This document shows positions 16,801 to 24,595 of a DNA stretch of 64,000 nucleotides, in pieces (the first letter of the stretch is position 1; the number at the start of each line of letters is the position of its first letter). The DNA is from G020348185 sp964525045 (GTDB lineage: Bacteria > Nitrospirota > Nitrospiria > Nitrospirales > UBA8639), in NCBI GenBank assembly GCA_964525045.1, contig CAZGFD010000019.1, forward strand, positions 5,879 to 69,878. The letters run 5' to 3'. Made by a program: the position numbers and the translations under genes. The notes under the pieces are model-generated. The model was given only the letters and a program-made list of their open reading frames with translations, searched no databases and was not told the DNA's origin.

Positions 16801-17591
16801 CTCATCATTTTCGTGTTCTGCAACTGCCCATGAACCTGTTTGAATCCGGCGCTGTTTTTACGCGTAATACCGGTCCTGAACACGGCCAGACGGTCTTGGA
16901 ATTAGCTCAGCAGGAGAATGTGGCTGTTCTGGTCAATCGGCCTTTAAATGCCATCCCCAGCAAAGGCGGCGGAATCATCCGCCTTGCCGACCCCCAAGCT
17001 GAGCCGACGGATACGACATTTGAAATTCAGCAATCCAAAGTTCAAACCCTGGAGGAAGCGTATAAAAAGAACCTGGCGCCACACGTACCCCACTCCGGCA
17101 AAGGCATTTCACCAATGGAATACTTCACCTGGGCTGAGGAATTCAAACGGCTACGACCGGCTGTACAAAACTTGGAGCATTGGGACCAAATTGAATCGCA
17201 AATGATTGCACCCCACGCCAACCAAGTCTTCCAAGTGTTAACCAGACATTTTTCAAACTCCAAAGAAAAAGAAACGGAGTGGGCACAGTGGCGGGAACAG
17301 TACGTCCCCGAATTTCTCTCTCTCCTGCGAATATTGCGGAGGGAAGCCGCTGAAAAGAGTGCCAAAAAGATTCATGCCCTCCGGCAGGTCATCGATCCCC
17401 TCCTTCCTGAATCAAAACGGAAGGAACCCTTTTCCCGCAAGGCTCTCTGGGTCCTTACCAGCACCCCTGGTGTGACCGGTGTCTTGAATGGAATCCGTAA
17501 ACTGGCGTATGTGGAGGACTCCCTGACTGTTCTACAATGGGAACCGACCCTGCCAACCAGCGTAATTTTTGAAGCCTTACGCGACACGTAA
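13863..17591 (+). CDS. YyaL-type thioredoxin/six-hairpin protein fused to aldo/keto reductase
   Basis: A 1242-residue fusion. Residues 18-180 form the DUF255 thioredoxin-like domain with CHWCH (C66, C69) and GGWPMTVFLTP. Residues about 200-690 are the (alpha/alpha) barrel typical of YyaL/SPATA20 proteins (PKFPPATGLSFLLRQ, PHFEKMLYDNALL, DDKVITGWNGMMIGA). A Ser/Thr/Pro/Gly-rich linker of about 60 residues follows. From about 750, FGSTGLTTSRIGFGGYRI, NLIDTSTNYADGGSE and VCLLHNPEYF mark an aldo/keto reductase domain. Residues about 1010-1242 are helical and unassigned. YyaL proteins and aldo/keto reductases are normally separate. No stop or frameshift interrupts the ORF, so the fusion is real in this sequence. 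Substrate unknown; sugar or carbonyl chemistry is likely. Confidence 0.85.
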   Translation: MNHEHNSKEGQEHPSSHPNRLIHETSPYLLQHAYNPVDWYPWGQEALQRAKETNKPILLSIGYSACHWCHVMEHESFENEKIADLMNRYFINIKVDREERPDLDEIYMQATVAMNQGHGGWPMTVFLTPDQEPIFAGTYFPPTDRWGRPGFSTVLENIGEAWTKDQSNIIQQATRFTSRLRNSVQTTSPLAVGKAEIEAAVQDFGNDFDARYGGFGRAPKFPPATGLSFLLRQYAKTQDPQTLTMVCKTLDGMAAGGLYDQIGGGFARYSTDERWLVPHFEKMLYDNALLSRTYVEAFQVTGNPTYRRIATETLDYILREMTSPEGSFYSATDADSEGVEGKFFVWTPGEIREIVESEEDASRFCAFYDITPEGNWEHQSIPQTPRSIEQVAQEVGCTPGELQQTLDRVRPLVYQARLQRVPPGLDDKVITGWNGMMIGAMAEAGRVLGIQRYVDGAIRATDFLLDTLARPESRLFRTYRGGKAHLEGCLEDYAYLSEALIDLYESCGRERYLHEAVCLAERILEDFVDDDHGGFFTTGKDHESLILRSREGPDGATPSSNSVAASVMARLSYHFGREDFREAATKAIRAYGQQISQIPRGFPKGLMVVDWLLNGPIELALVGQTGEERYEQLRVEINQRFIPNRIIAYRNDEATESTHPLLNGKDLVNGKAALYICRNFTCDAPITDPTAVGAALAPQTSSPSPTPSKPLATLTSSGSRGSATPGGTGGYVAKILASSLSPQPSAEGYTSFGSTGLTTSRIGFGGYRIDADVEEHREALRKAIQEGCNLIDTSTNYADGGSERLVGRVLADLFKQQHFTREEMIVVSKIGYIQGQNLKKAEAREKAGTPFPEIVKYGDGIWHGIHPEFLDEQLTLSLDRLGLATLDVCLLHNPEYFLSDAKNRQLSIDAETLNKQRTEFYRRLQQAFLFFESQIDAGRIQYYGVSSNTCTNSPDDPEATSFSRMLEAAQGAAQEAGKATHHFRVLQLPMNLFESGAVFTRNTGPEHGQTVLELAQQENVAVLVNRPLNAIPSKGGGIIRLADPQAEPTDTTFEIQQSKVQTLEEAYKKNLAPHVPHSGKGISPMEYFTWAEEFKRLRPAVQNLEHWDQIESQMIAPHANQVFQVLTRHFSNSKEKETEWAQWREQYVPEFLSLLRILRREAAEKSAKKIHALRQVIDPLLPESKRKEPFSRKALWVLTSTPGVTGVLNGIRKLAYVEDSLTVLQWEPTLPTSVIFEALRDT

Positions 17592-17939
17592 GCTTTGGAA
17601 TTCAGACAGGGAATCCTCTAACAGACGAACATCCCAACTTCCCCTCTGAATTGCCACAAGCAGAGCGTTCCAGACCTTCACAGTACCTCGGGATCACGAA
17701 AGAAAAATTTTAGGGGATAATTGAGTGCGCGAACCAGGGCAGCAGATCGATTCCCCCGTTCACCTCAACCGCCGCCGCCCCTCCGAAGGGTCCTTTCCTA
17801 AACAGTTTTTGAAAAGATCGGAGATTATGCTCAGGCGAAGGTTAGGGAGGTTGGGCCTAAAAGAGAGAAAGAGGGTGGGGAGAAATCAAGAATAAAGGCC
17901 TGACCCCAATATCCATGGCCAGTTACCTCCTTTTTCGCT
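17592..17939. other. gene-free gap between fusion gene and vapC
   Basis: About 350 nt with no supported gene, tRNA or clear terminator. The right half is purine-rich (AAAGAGAGAAAGAGGG). I see no heptad tract here. It separates converging transcripts from the fusion gene and the toxin-antitoxin pair. Confidence 0.5.
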
Positions 17940-18341
17940 TTACTCGGTAAAACCGTCTGGTGAAACAGCGACCTTTGGAAACGCTCGAAGGATCTGACGA
18001 TCACTCGTCACCAGCGGAACTCCTAAATCCATAGCCAGACTAACAAATTCACAATCGTAAGCCGAACATCCGGATTGTCCGGCTAATTGGAGAACGGTAC
18101 GGGAGACGACCGAATATTCTCGTCCTCTCATCCAATGCTCCGCCTCGCTCACAACATCCAAGACATCTTGAAGGTCCAAATCCTTTCGACGAACCAACCC
18201 CATGAGAGTGTTCCGAAATTCCGAGCGCCAGAGAAGGGGGGCCGCCCAAGCAGGGTCTTGTTGAAGGACGGTTTCGGCTTGGATGGTTCTCTGCCCTTTG
18301 ACGAAGAGATAGACAAAAAGATTGGTATCGGCCACAATCAT
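17940..18341 (-). CDS. PIN-domain toxin ribonuclease (VapC-like)
   Basis: A 133-residue PIN-domain protein. The acidic metal site is intact: D5 in MIVADTN, E41 in RSEF, D96 in SAYDCEFV and D114 in LVTSD. VapC toxins are Mg-dependent endoribonucleases that cut tRNA or rRNA when freed from the antitoxin. The gene overlaps the antitoxin-like gene by 4 nt (ATGA), the normal toxin-second order. Family assignment is firm; the RNA target is not knowable from sequence. Confidence 0.9.
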   Translation of the reverse strand: MIVADTNLFVYLFVKGQRTIQAETVLQQDPAWAAPLLWRSEFRNTLMGLVRRKDLDLQDVLDVVSEAEHWMRGREYSVVSRTVLQLAGQSGCSAYDCEFVSLAMDLGVPLVTSDRQILRAFPKVAVSPDGFTE

Positions 18342-18580
18342 GGACGACCCGCAGCCTTCAGGGCATTCAACGTTCGATCCGTGAGTCGGGCTTTCTTTGG
18401 CGTTTGACGAATTTGCCGCACCTTGGCTAGTAGTTTGTCTGCATCAATTGGAATACTTTGAGTAAGAGATTCCAAACAGAAAATGACCTCGTGATTGAGA
18501 CTTCGTCGATGCCGAGCGGCCTGAGCCTTTAATTGTCGCAACAATGGTTGAGGAAAATTCTTCAAAGTGAGTGAGGCCAT
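18338..18580 (-). CDS. ribbon-helix-helix antitoxin (VapB/FitA-like)
   Basis: An 80-residue protein with a FitA/Arc-type ribbon-helix-helix at residues 1-45: SLTLKNFPQPLLRQLKAQAARHRRSLNHEV. The C-terminal part (KVRQIRQTPKKARLTDR) would wrap the toxin. It would dimerise, bind the operator and neutralise the PIN-domain partner encoded downstream. A clean sigma70 promoter and an 11-bp tandem repeat lie just upstream, consistent with autoregulation. Confidence 0.85.
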   Translation of the reverse strand: MASLTLKNFPQPLLRQLKAQAARHRRSLNHEVIFCLESLTQSIPIDADKLLAKVRQIRQTPKKARLTDRTLNALKAAGRP

Positions 18581-18600
18581 GTGAAAATCCTTTCATGACA

Positions 18601-18622
18601 CCAAAATGGTTCCAAAATGGTT
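18601..18622. promoter_or_regulatory. tandem operator-like repeat of the toxin-antitoxin operon
   Basis: The 11-mer CCAAAATGGTT is repeated twice with no spacer. Each unit is itself nearly palindromic (CCAAAATGG against CCATTTTGG). It lies between the predicted transcription start and the antitoxin ATG (18580), a place where a bound ribbon-helix-helix dimer pair could block transcription. Binding is inferred. Confidence 0.5.
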
Positions 18623-18631
18623 TACTCACTA

Positions 18632-18660
18632 ATTTTAATTAACCGGGGCGGTCCTGTCAA
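18632..18660 (-). promoter_or_regulatory. sigma70-type promoter of the toxin-antitoxin operon
   Basis: On the minus strand, a consensus TTGACA (18655-18660) is followed after 17 nt by TAAAAT (18632-18637). Spacing is optimal and only one base of the -10 differs from TATAAT. It points at the antitoxin gene, with the tandem 11-mer immediately downstream. Confidence 0.7.
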
Positions 18661-18883
18661 TAGACGTGCCTCGAAAAGGAAAGGCAAAAATGTCTGCTGC
18701 TCGTCGACATACTGTTCGACTTTCAGTTTTACTCCAAGCTCTTTGCACATCCCTTCCTCTCTTTATTAAACTGAATCAGTGAAATTTGCCTGTTTTAATA
18801 GGCTGATTATCCCACCCTCTCTTTCTCAATCACCCTAGTTTCTAATCAGATACAGGGCGTTTCGAATCTTTAACTTTGTCTTT

Positions 18884-21436
18884 TCACATCCTGCCACCCA
18901 ATATTCTTTTAAAATTTTCCAATTCGGATGCAACGGCCAAACCATCAATAGTCACAGGTTTCAATAATTGCTCCTCAGCAGTTTGGAAGAGCAGATTGGA
19001 CGAAACAAGAGAAGCGGTGACCTGAACCGCTCCATCTTCATCGGTTCGATAGATGGGAAATCCCATCTCCCGATAGGCTTCCAATACAGCGGGAATTGGA
19101 TGACCGTACCGGTTTTCCCGGCCAACCGAAATTATCGCGGCCTTCCCCTGTAATTGATTGATCCACTGACGATTCAGTGAACTTTTTTCACCATGATGGG
19201 GTACCTTGATGATCTGCGCCACCCGTTTATGTGGCACTTGTATCAATCGCCCAAGAGCCTCCCGTTCAGCATCAGCCGTGAATAAAAATGAATGGAGGCC
19301 ACATTCAAGTTTCGTCACGACAGACTGATTGTTGAGTTCACTCCCACTCTGGGAAGAACTGCGACCCCCGGGAAATGATATGCCAGCAAAAGGTGGATTC
19401 AACACCTTCAACCGACAGGGGCCTGCTCTCGTGATTTCCTTCCCTTTCCATGCCACCTGTTCGTTAAGCCCGACCTCTTGAATGGCCTCCTGCACTCGTT
19501 GAAAAAATACATTTTCTCGAGTGACACCGTTGCTCCAATAGCGACCAACTGGGAATTTCTTTATCACCCAAGGCAGCCCTCCCATGTGGTCCCACTGAGG
19601 ATGAGTGGCAATGACATGATCGATCTTCCATATTCCCTGATCCCATAAAAACGGACCGACCACGGCTTGCCCCATGTCCAACCTGGAATACGAGGCGCCG
19701 GCATCAATCAACACAACCTGGCCATCAGGCAGTTCGACGACGGTTGCATCACCCTGACCGACATCTAAAAAGGTGACTCGGACCGAGTCATGATCCCATT
19801 CAACTCTTGGAGACCAAAACCACCAAATGAGAATCATCACCACCCCCGCAGCACAACTCCATCGACAAATCAGCCGCTTGACATTTATCAAGCCCGTGAA
19901 TAGGAGCCCATAAAACACCAGTATGGTGAGGATGGCAGGTGAGGCCACGTGCCATTCGGCCCCTGGAAGTTTGGCACACACCTGGACGATTCCGGTTAAC
20001 CCTTCCAAAACTGTTTGATTGAGCATTCCAAGAGGAAGCGAGTCCGCCCCTGTCACCAAAACGGTCCCCGCCGAGACCAATCCCAGTGGCACGACGACAA
20101 ATCCAACATAGGGGACCACAAAAAAGTTCACGAGCAAACCCATCCACGCAATCTGGTTAAAGTGATAGGCGACGATCGGCACAGTCGCCAGCGTGACGGC
20201 AAGGGAAACCCACCAGGTACTTTGGATCCATTGATACATCCTGTGAGCAAAAGAATTCGTGACTGGATTCGTGTCCTCACGCTTTTGAGAAAATTGTTGA
20301 GTCACTTGAATGACTAGGGCAATCGCCAACACTGAGATATAAGATAGTTGAAAGGAAATCTCATAAAGAGCCTGTGGGTGATAAACCACCACTATCACTG
20401 CTGCAAGAACCAGAAACGTGAAGATATTCCGTTCCCGTCCCAGCCAGACTGCCAGCAGGTATAATAGGATCATGATCCAGGATCGCACGGTCGCGGTTTC
20501 TGCACCGGCCAACAATGTGTAAAATGAGACCAACGGGAGGGTGACTAACACGGCAAGACGAGTGGCGGTGATTCGCACGGACAACCATTCAAGCCATGGA
20601 ACCGGTAAACGCAGCACCAGCCCCTTGACCAAAAAAAATGTCAGAAACGCGATCAGTCCGAGGTGAGAACCTGAGATGGAGATGATATGGACAGTCCCGG
20701 TGTCCATAAAGGCTTCCCTGATTTCTTGCGAAATGAATCCCTGCTCTCCAAGTACCATCCCTAAAAACAAGCCCAGGGCGGGATCATGTAGGGTGGCGAC
20801 GGTCGCTTGCTGGACCTGATCACGCCATTGATCAATGGTATTCCAAAACTTCCTCCAAAATGATGAGGAGACAGGATGCACAATCTCCAATTGGTCCGGT
20901 CCGGAGACCGTGGCAACTGCCTGGATACCTTTTCGCTCCAGGTAGGCCCCATAGTGAAAGCCTCCAGGATTGATGGTGCCATACGGTCGACGTAATCGAG
21001 TGGAAAATTGAATTTGGTCTCCTTGATACACGGCCCGATCCGGGTTTCGCCATGTGACTAATAGCGTGCCACCAGCCGGGGTTTCAGTATGGTTGTCCGT
21101 CACATGAGAAACGTTGACCACCATTACCAGTCGATCAAATGTTCGCCGGACCGGTTGAATAATTGATCCCGTCACGTTCAGAGGCCGAGGGCCTATCCAC
21201 TGCCCCAGAGTAGACTGGCTGTGTACCCAATTCGCACCTGTCCAATACACTATTCCAAAAATCAAACTACAAAAGACAAGAACCCCCTGTTTGGGGCTCA
21301 ATCTGTTAGACGATTCCAACCAGCTGAAAATGATTCCCGCTGCACCGAGGAGGAGAAATATAGAAAATGGGAAGAACGAAAGGTAGGACCCGAGCCAAAG
21401 CCCAATCAGAAAACCTAAGGAAGGAAAAACCATCAC
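18884..21436 (-). CDS. comEC: DNA internalization competence protein ComEC/Rec2
   Basis: An 850-residue polytopic membrane protein. The order is: N-terminal helices and OB-like DUF4131 region (1-190), the competence domain with HIISISGSHLGLIAF near residue 255 and many membrane helices to about 545, then a metallo-beta-lactamase-like domain. The latter shows FLDVGQGDATVVELPDGQ, IDAGASYSR, HPQWDHMGGL and KVPHHGEKSS. ComEC forms the inner-membrane channel for single-stranded DNA uptake in transformation, and the C-terminal domain is the proposed nuclease. No other competence gene is adjacent; a ComEA-like helix-hairpin-helix lipoprotein lies far away at 51321. Confidence 0.93.
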   Translation of the reverse strand: MMVFPSLGFLIGLWLGSYLSFFPFSIFLLLGAAGIIFSWLESSNRLSPKQGVLVFCSLIFGIVYWTGANWVHSQSTLGQWIGPRPLNVTGSIIQPVRRTFDRLVMVVNVSHVTDNHTETPAGGTLLVTWRNPDRAVYQGDQIQFSTRLRRPYGTINPGGFHYGAYLERKGIQAVATVSGPDQLEIVHPVSSSFWRKFWNTIDQWRDQVQQATVATLHDPALGLFLGMVLGEQGFISQEIREAFMDTGTVHIISISGSHLGLIAFLTFFLVKGLVLRLPVPWLEWLSVRITATRLAVLVTLPLVSFYTLLAGAETATVRSWIMILLYLLAVWLGRERNIFTFLVLAAVIVVVYHPQALYEISFQLSYISVLAIALVIQVTQQFSQKREDTNPVTNSFAHRMYQWIQSTWWVSLAVTLATVPIVAYHFNQIAWMGLLVNFFVVPYVGFVVVPLGLVSAGTVLVTGADSLPLGMLNQTVLEGLTGIVQVCAKLPGAEWHVASPAILTILVFYGLLFTGLINVKRLICRWSCAAGVVMILIWWFWSPRVEWDHDSVRVTFLDVGQGDATVVELPDGQVVLIDAGASYSRLDMGQAVVGPFLWDQGIWKIDHVIATHPQWDHMGGLPWVIKKFPVGRYWSNGVTRENVFFQRVQEAIQEVGLNEQVAWKGKEITRAGPCRLKVLNPPFAGISFPGGRSSSQSGSELNNQSVVTKLECGLHSFLFTADAEREALGRLIQVPHKRVAQIIKVPHHGEKSSLNRQWINQLQGKAAIISVGRENRYGHPIPAVLEAYREMGFPIYRTDEDGAVQVTASLVSSNLLFQTAEEQLLKPVTIDGLAVASELENFKRILGGRM

Positions 21437-21678
21437 ATTCGAAGATGGATTTCAGGATTCAAGACTCTTGTAAAGGACCTTTCGGCTCTTGGACTCCTAA
21501 ACTTTAGTTTTTACGTCACACCTTGAGTGAATTCCTCTCTCCTCTCACATGTCGCACTCTCCTCAACTGCAGATTGACACCTTCCAAACAGCACGGGTAG
21601 AGTAGGGAAAAGACAGTAATAGTTCTCACCTGGCCAGGTCGTCCTCAGGCGCTTAAAAAAATATGGAAGGAGGCAGCA

Positions 21679-22722
21679 ATGAGGAAATCGAAATGGTGTT
21701 GTAGTTTCCGCCGCACTCTAATGGGGATGCTTCTCGTGGTGATTCCCTGGTTTTCGGCGGCGGTCGACGGCCATGCGCAGGAGGTCGAACAGTTGGTGGG
21801 TGCCGAGATCCGGTCACTGCAACCGGTGGGCTATGGCAAGTTTGTCGTGGTCATGCAGCCTTCGAACGTCCATGGGGTGGTCAGCAGTTTCTTTCTTTTT
21901 CATAATTCCGGAGTCTGGCCGGCTGCTTGGAACGAGATAGACCTTGAATTTGTCCCTGGCCATGTCCCAGCCAGTAACGTCAACCCGGAGACTCCGCGGG
22001 TCCGAATCGAGGGGAATTGCCTGTCTGATTCAACCGACTGCCAGGTTACTGACATTTCCCATCAATCCACTCCAGTCGGCGACCAACTCATTTCCTTCAA
22101 TACCTTTGCCTATAACACCGCCCAACAGACTCGGGCGTCGGATCACCAGGTGTTTTACAAAACCCCCGTGGATACCACCAAGCCTCAAAAGTACGTTTTC
22201 TATTTTACGCCCAAAGGCATTTTTTGGTCAGCAGGGGGCGAAGACGAAACTCCGGTTTTCGATCAAAATGGACGCTTCCTTCAAAACCCGGATTCCCCGC
22301 TCGATCCGAACTATATCCACACCACTGATTTTCCGAACCTCAAGGACCGGTTCATGTACATTTACATGAACATTTGGGATGGATCGGTTATCAAATGGGG
22401 CGGCCCAAATCCTCCCAAGAGTAGCGCCGTATCAACCTATTACAAGGTTCAATACTTTCCGTTGCTCGGCGGGCATTGTCGATCCCGGTGCCGTTTCTCT
22501 CCTCGACCTCAAATCGATGCGGACTTTGTCGAGGGGATCTTTCGGATCCGGGGACGAGAGGTCAGTTTCAATCAAATGTGGACGATCACGGACGCCAAAA
22601 AAGAACCCCTGGGCTTCCTCAGTGGGTACAACACCTTCTGTAAAAAGGGGCATCCCCTTCGTTTGTTCCTGAAGCCGCCGGGAGAAGTTCCGGAGAGCAA
22701 CCAGTGCGAGTATTTCAAATAG
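21679..22722 (+). CDS. exported glycoside hydrolase family 16-like protein
   Basis: A 347-residue protein with a signal peptide ending near GHAQEV. The GH16 catalytic signature ExDxE is present as WNEIDLEF (E86 nucleophile, D88, E90 acid/base). Other GH16-like blocks are GVVSSFFLFHNSG, YIYMNIWDGSVIKWGG and TYYKVQYF. GH16 enzymes cleave beta-1,3 or beta-1,3-1,4 glucans or galactans. The C-terminal about 80 residues are less like GH16 and contain five Cys. AAGGAGG lies 7 nt before the ATG. It is the first of two plus-strand genes between two minus-strand blocks. Confidence 0.78.
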   Translation: MRKSKWCCSFRRTLMGMLLVVIPWFSAAVDGHAQEVEQLVGAEIRSLQPVGYGKFVVVMQPSNVHGVVSSFFLFHNSGVWPAAWNEIDLEFVPGHVPASNVNPETPRVRIEGNCLSDSTDCQVTDISHQSTPVGDQLISFNTFAYNTAQQTRASDHQVFYKTPVDTTKPQKYVFYFTPKGIFWSAGGEDETPVFDQNGRFLQNPDSPLDPNYIHTTDFPNLKDRFMYIYMNIWDGSVIKWGGPNPPKSSAVSTYYKVQYFPLLGGHCRSRCRFSPRPQIDADFVEGIFRIRGREVSFNQMWTITDAKKEPLGFLSGYNTFCKKGHPLRLFLKPPGEVPESNQCEYFK

Positions 22723-22855
22723 GTCCGGATCGAGCGAGCAGGGATACCCCCCATATGAAGACCGCTGGGTTTCATTCATGACCTCCCACGACATCTTCGA
22801 TACATTTCCGATTGCCCAGAAATAGTGTTTAACAATCCTTTTCTTGCTATTAAGT

Positions 22856-24028
22856 ATGACTAACTACAATTTCCGATGGCGCTTCCTCGGGGGAATGTGC
22901 GAACTCATTCGGGACTTCTGGCAAGATCATTTCGAAACAGCGTGTGAGTGGGGACCAGGATATTCGACTTTCATTCTGAATGCGTTACTGCATTCAGGAA
23001 AACTGAAAACGCTGATATCGACGGAACAATACCAGCCTTATTATGACGAGGTTGTGAAAAACGTTGCCGCAGGCCCAGGCTATTACCCGATTCTGGCGGA
23101 GTTATTTGAGGTCGACCGTTTGAATAGCGATAGCGTCAATAGCCTCTTTTACACGACGGCGCCGCTATCTCTGGCAAGACCCGTGGATTTTGCGTTTATT
23201 GACGGGCGAGGCAGGAGTGAGTGTTTGTTTGTGGCGGCCCTCGCGTCATCCCCTGATGCAATCTTTGTTTTGGACGACAGCGAACGATTACGATATCTGG
23301 CAGCACTGACGCTTTTCGATGAGGTCGGCCGATATCTGCGGTTTACCGTTCTCAAACTTAAACCGGTACTCCAACAATACTTCCGCGACTTTTCTTCACA
23401 ACTCATCCGGTTTGCAGAATGCACGGTCGTTTCTCCCAAAGCCAGAAAGGGAGGAATGGCTCACGTGCCCGTTCTCCCTACCCTCACCCCGACGGAAGTA
23501 GAGGACTTGAAGTCCCTTTTACGTATGACTGGAAACACCCCAGGGCATATCGTTTGTTGGGGAGACGATGATATTGCCGACATCGTCGGGGAAGAGTTGC
23601 GTCCTGATAAAAAAGCCTACCTGCAGGTTTGCGACGGTAACTCGATTTCCGGAAATCATGAGTTGATGCGCAACAGATATAGAGTTTCCTTGACAGGAAG
23701 TCTGAACGACGAATCCCGGGATCCCAACCGCCACTATTCAACCACGCCAGTAATCGCCGAACGGCTGTATCGAACTGCCGTTGTTGCCGGGCACCGCCGT
23801 AACGAATGCCTGCTCACTTTAGCCTATATTCTGGAGGAAGAGGGGGATGTCCTTTTGAGAGACGGTCAAGCGCTACATCATGCCGTGGGACTGGAATTTT
23901 TCGAAAAGATTGAGCAAATGGGTTCATGGACCCTTGCCAGACCCAAAAAAAAGAACGGCGCGGTCTTTCGAGGGTTACGGGAGGAACTCTGGAACAGAGC
24001 AGAGCGATCAGGGATAACAGAATTATAG
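22856..24028 (+). CDS. Rossmann/methyltransferase-like protein, unknown function
   Basis: About 390 residues from ATG 22856 (a TTG 12 nt upstream is in frame). The N-terminal half looks like a class I SAM-dependent methyltransferase fold: CEWGPGYSTFIL (residues 30-41) as motif I, STEQYQPYYDEV, and VDFAFIDGRGR as the post-motif acidic loop, then IFVLDDSERLRYL. The C-terminal half (about 220-390) has no family I recognise. A catalytic role is not proven: residues for a specific substrate are not evident. It follows the GH16 gene by 133 nt on the same strand. Confidence 0.6.
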   Translation: MTNYNFRWRFLGGMCELIRDFWQDHFETACEWGPGYSTFILNALLHSGKLKTLISTEQYQPYYDEVVKNVAAGPGYYPILAELFEVDRLNSDSVNSLFYTTAPLSLARPVDFAFIDGRGRSECLFVAALASSPDAIFVLDDSERLRYLAALTLFDEVGRYLRFTVLKLKPVLQQYFRDFSSQLIRFAECTVVSPKARKGGMAHVPVLPTLTPTEVEDLKSLLRMTGNTPGHIVCWGDDDIADIVGEELRPDKKAYLQVCDGNSISGNHELMRNRYRVSLTGSLNDESRDPNRHYSTTPVIAERLYRTAVVAGHRRNECLLTLAYILEEEGDVLLRDGQALHHAVGLEFFEKIEQMGSWTLARPKKKNGAVFRGLREELWNRAERSGITEL

Positions 24029-24595
24029 CGGCTCACAATCGATCTTTCGCCATCTTGCTCACAAGGTAAAGGACATGCCTGCCGTCAAGACCCGTGTCTC
24101 GACCCAGAGGACAACGGCGTTCCATGTAAACGGTGAGCATTCCTTTCAGGTCACTCCTACATACGGATATCCTGATCCGATTACTTCACATCTTATCTTT
24201 TTGGTAGGACTCATTGAGGGTTTGATTCCCTTTACCACTCAGGGCAACGACTGATATAATGAGGGAATGGCCAAAGGGTAGCGCCGGACTGACAGTGTAA
24301 TACCCAATCACCCTCGACATTTGATGTGTCAGACGCAAGCCTCATTCTGGACCTAATGGTTGGCAGTGGGTTCAGATCTCTTCTCCATGGCTGAAAAGCA
24401 GACGCAGAGTTGAAGAGAAGATCACGTCTCGTAGAGGAACGCTCCGATAGAGGCGTTAAATTATTTGCCAGGGACAGGAATTACAAGAACAACTTTTAAG
24501 GGGTCTCTTTTCACCTGGGGGTACATGGGAAAAATTTCTTTTTAACTTTAAAGATTGAACAAGAAAATTTTAAACCTTAAAGTTTCACAGAAGTG
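24029..24595. other. 567-nt gap before glmM, no gene seen
   Basis: No ORF, tRNA or heptad tract is supported here. The right end has an AT-rich inverted repeat (TAACTTTAAAG and CCTTAAAGTTT, about 24542-24594) abutting the glmM stop. It might act as a weak transcription end between converging transcripts, but the T run is poor. Confidence 0.45.

Noticed and set aside
24029..24595. Hidden small RNA or gene in the 567-nt gap
   Set aside because: TATAAT near 24256 has no matching -35 and no structured RNA or ORF follows; nothing supportable.
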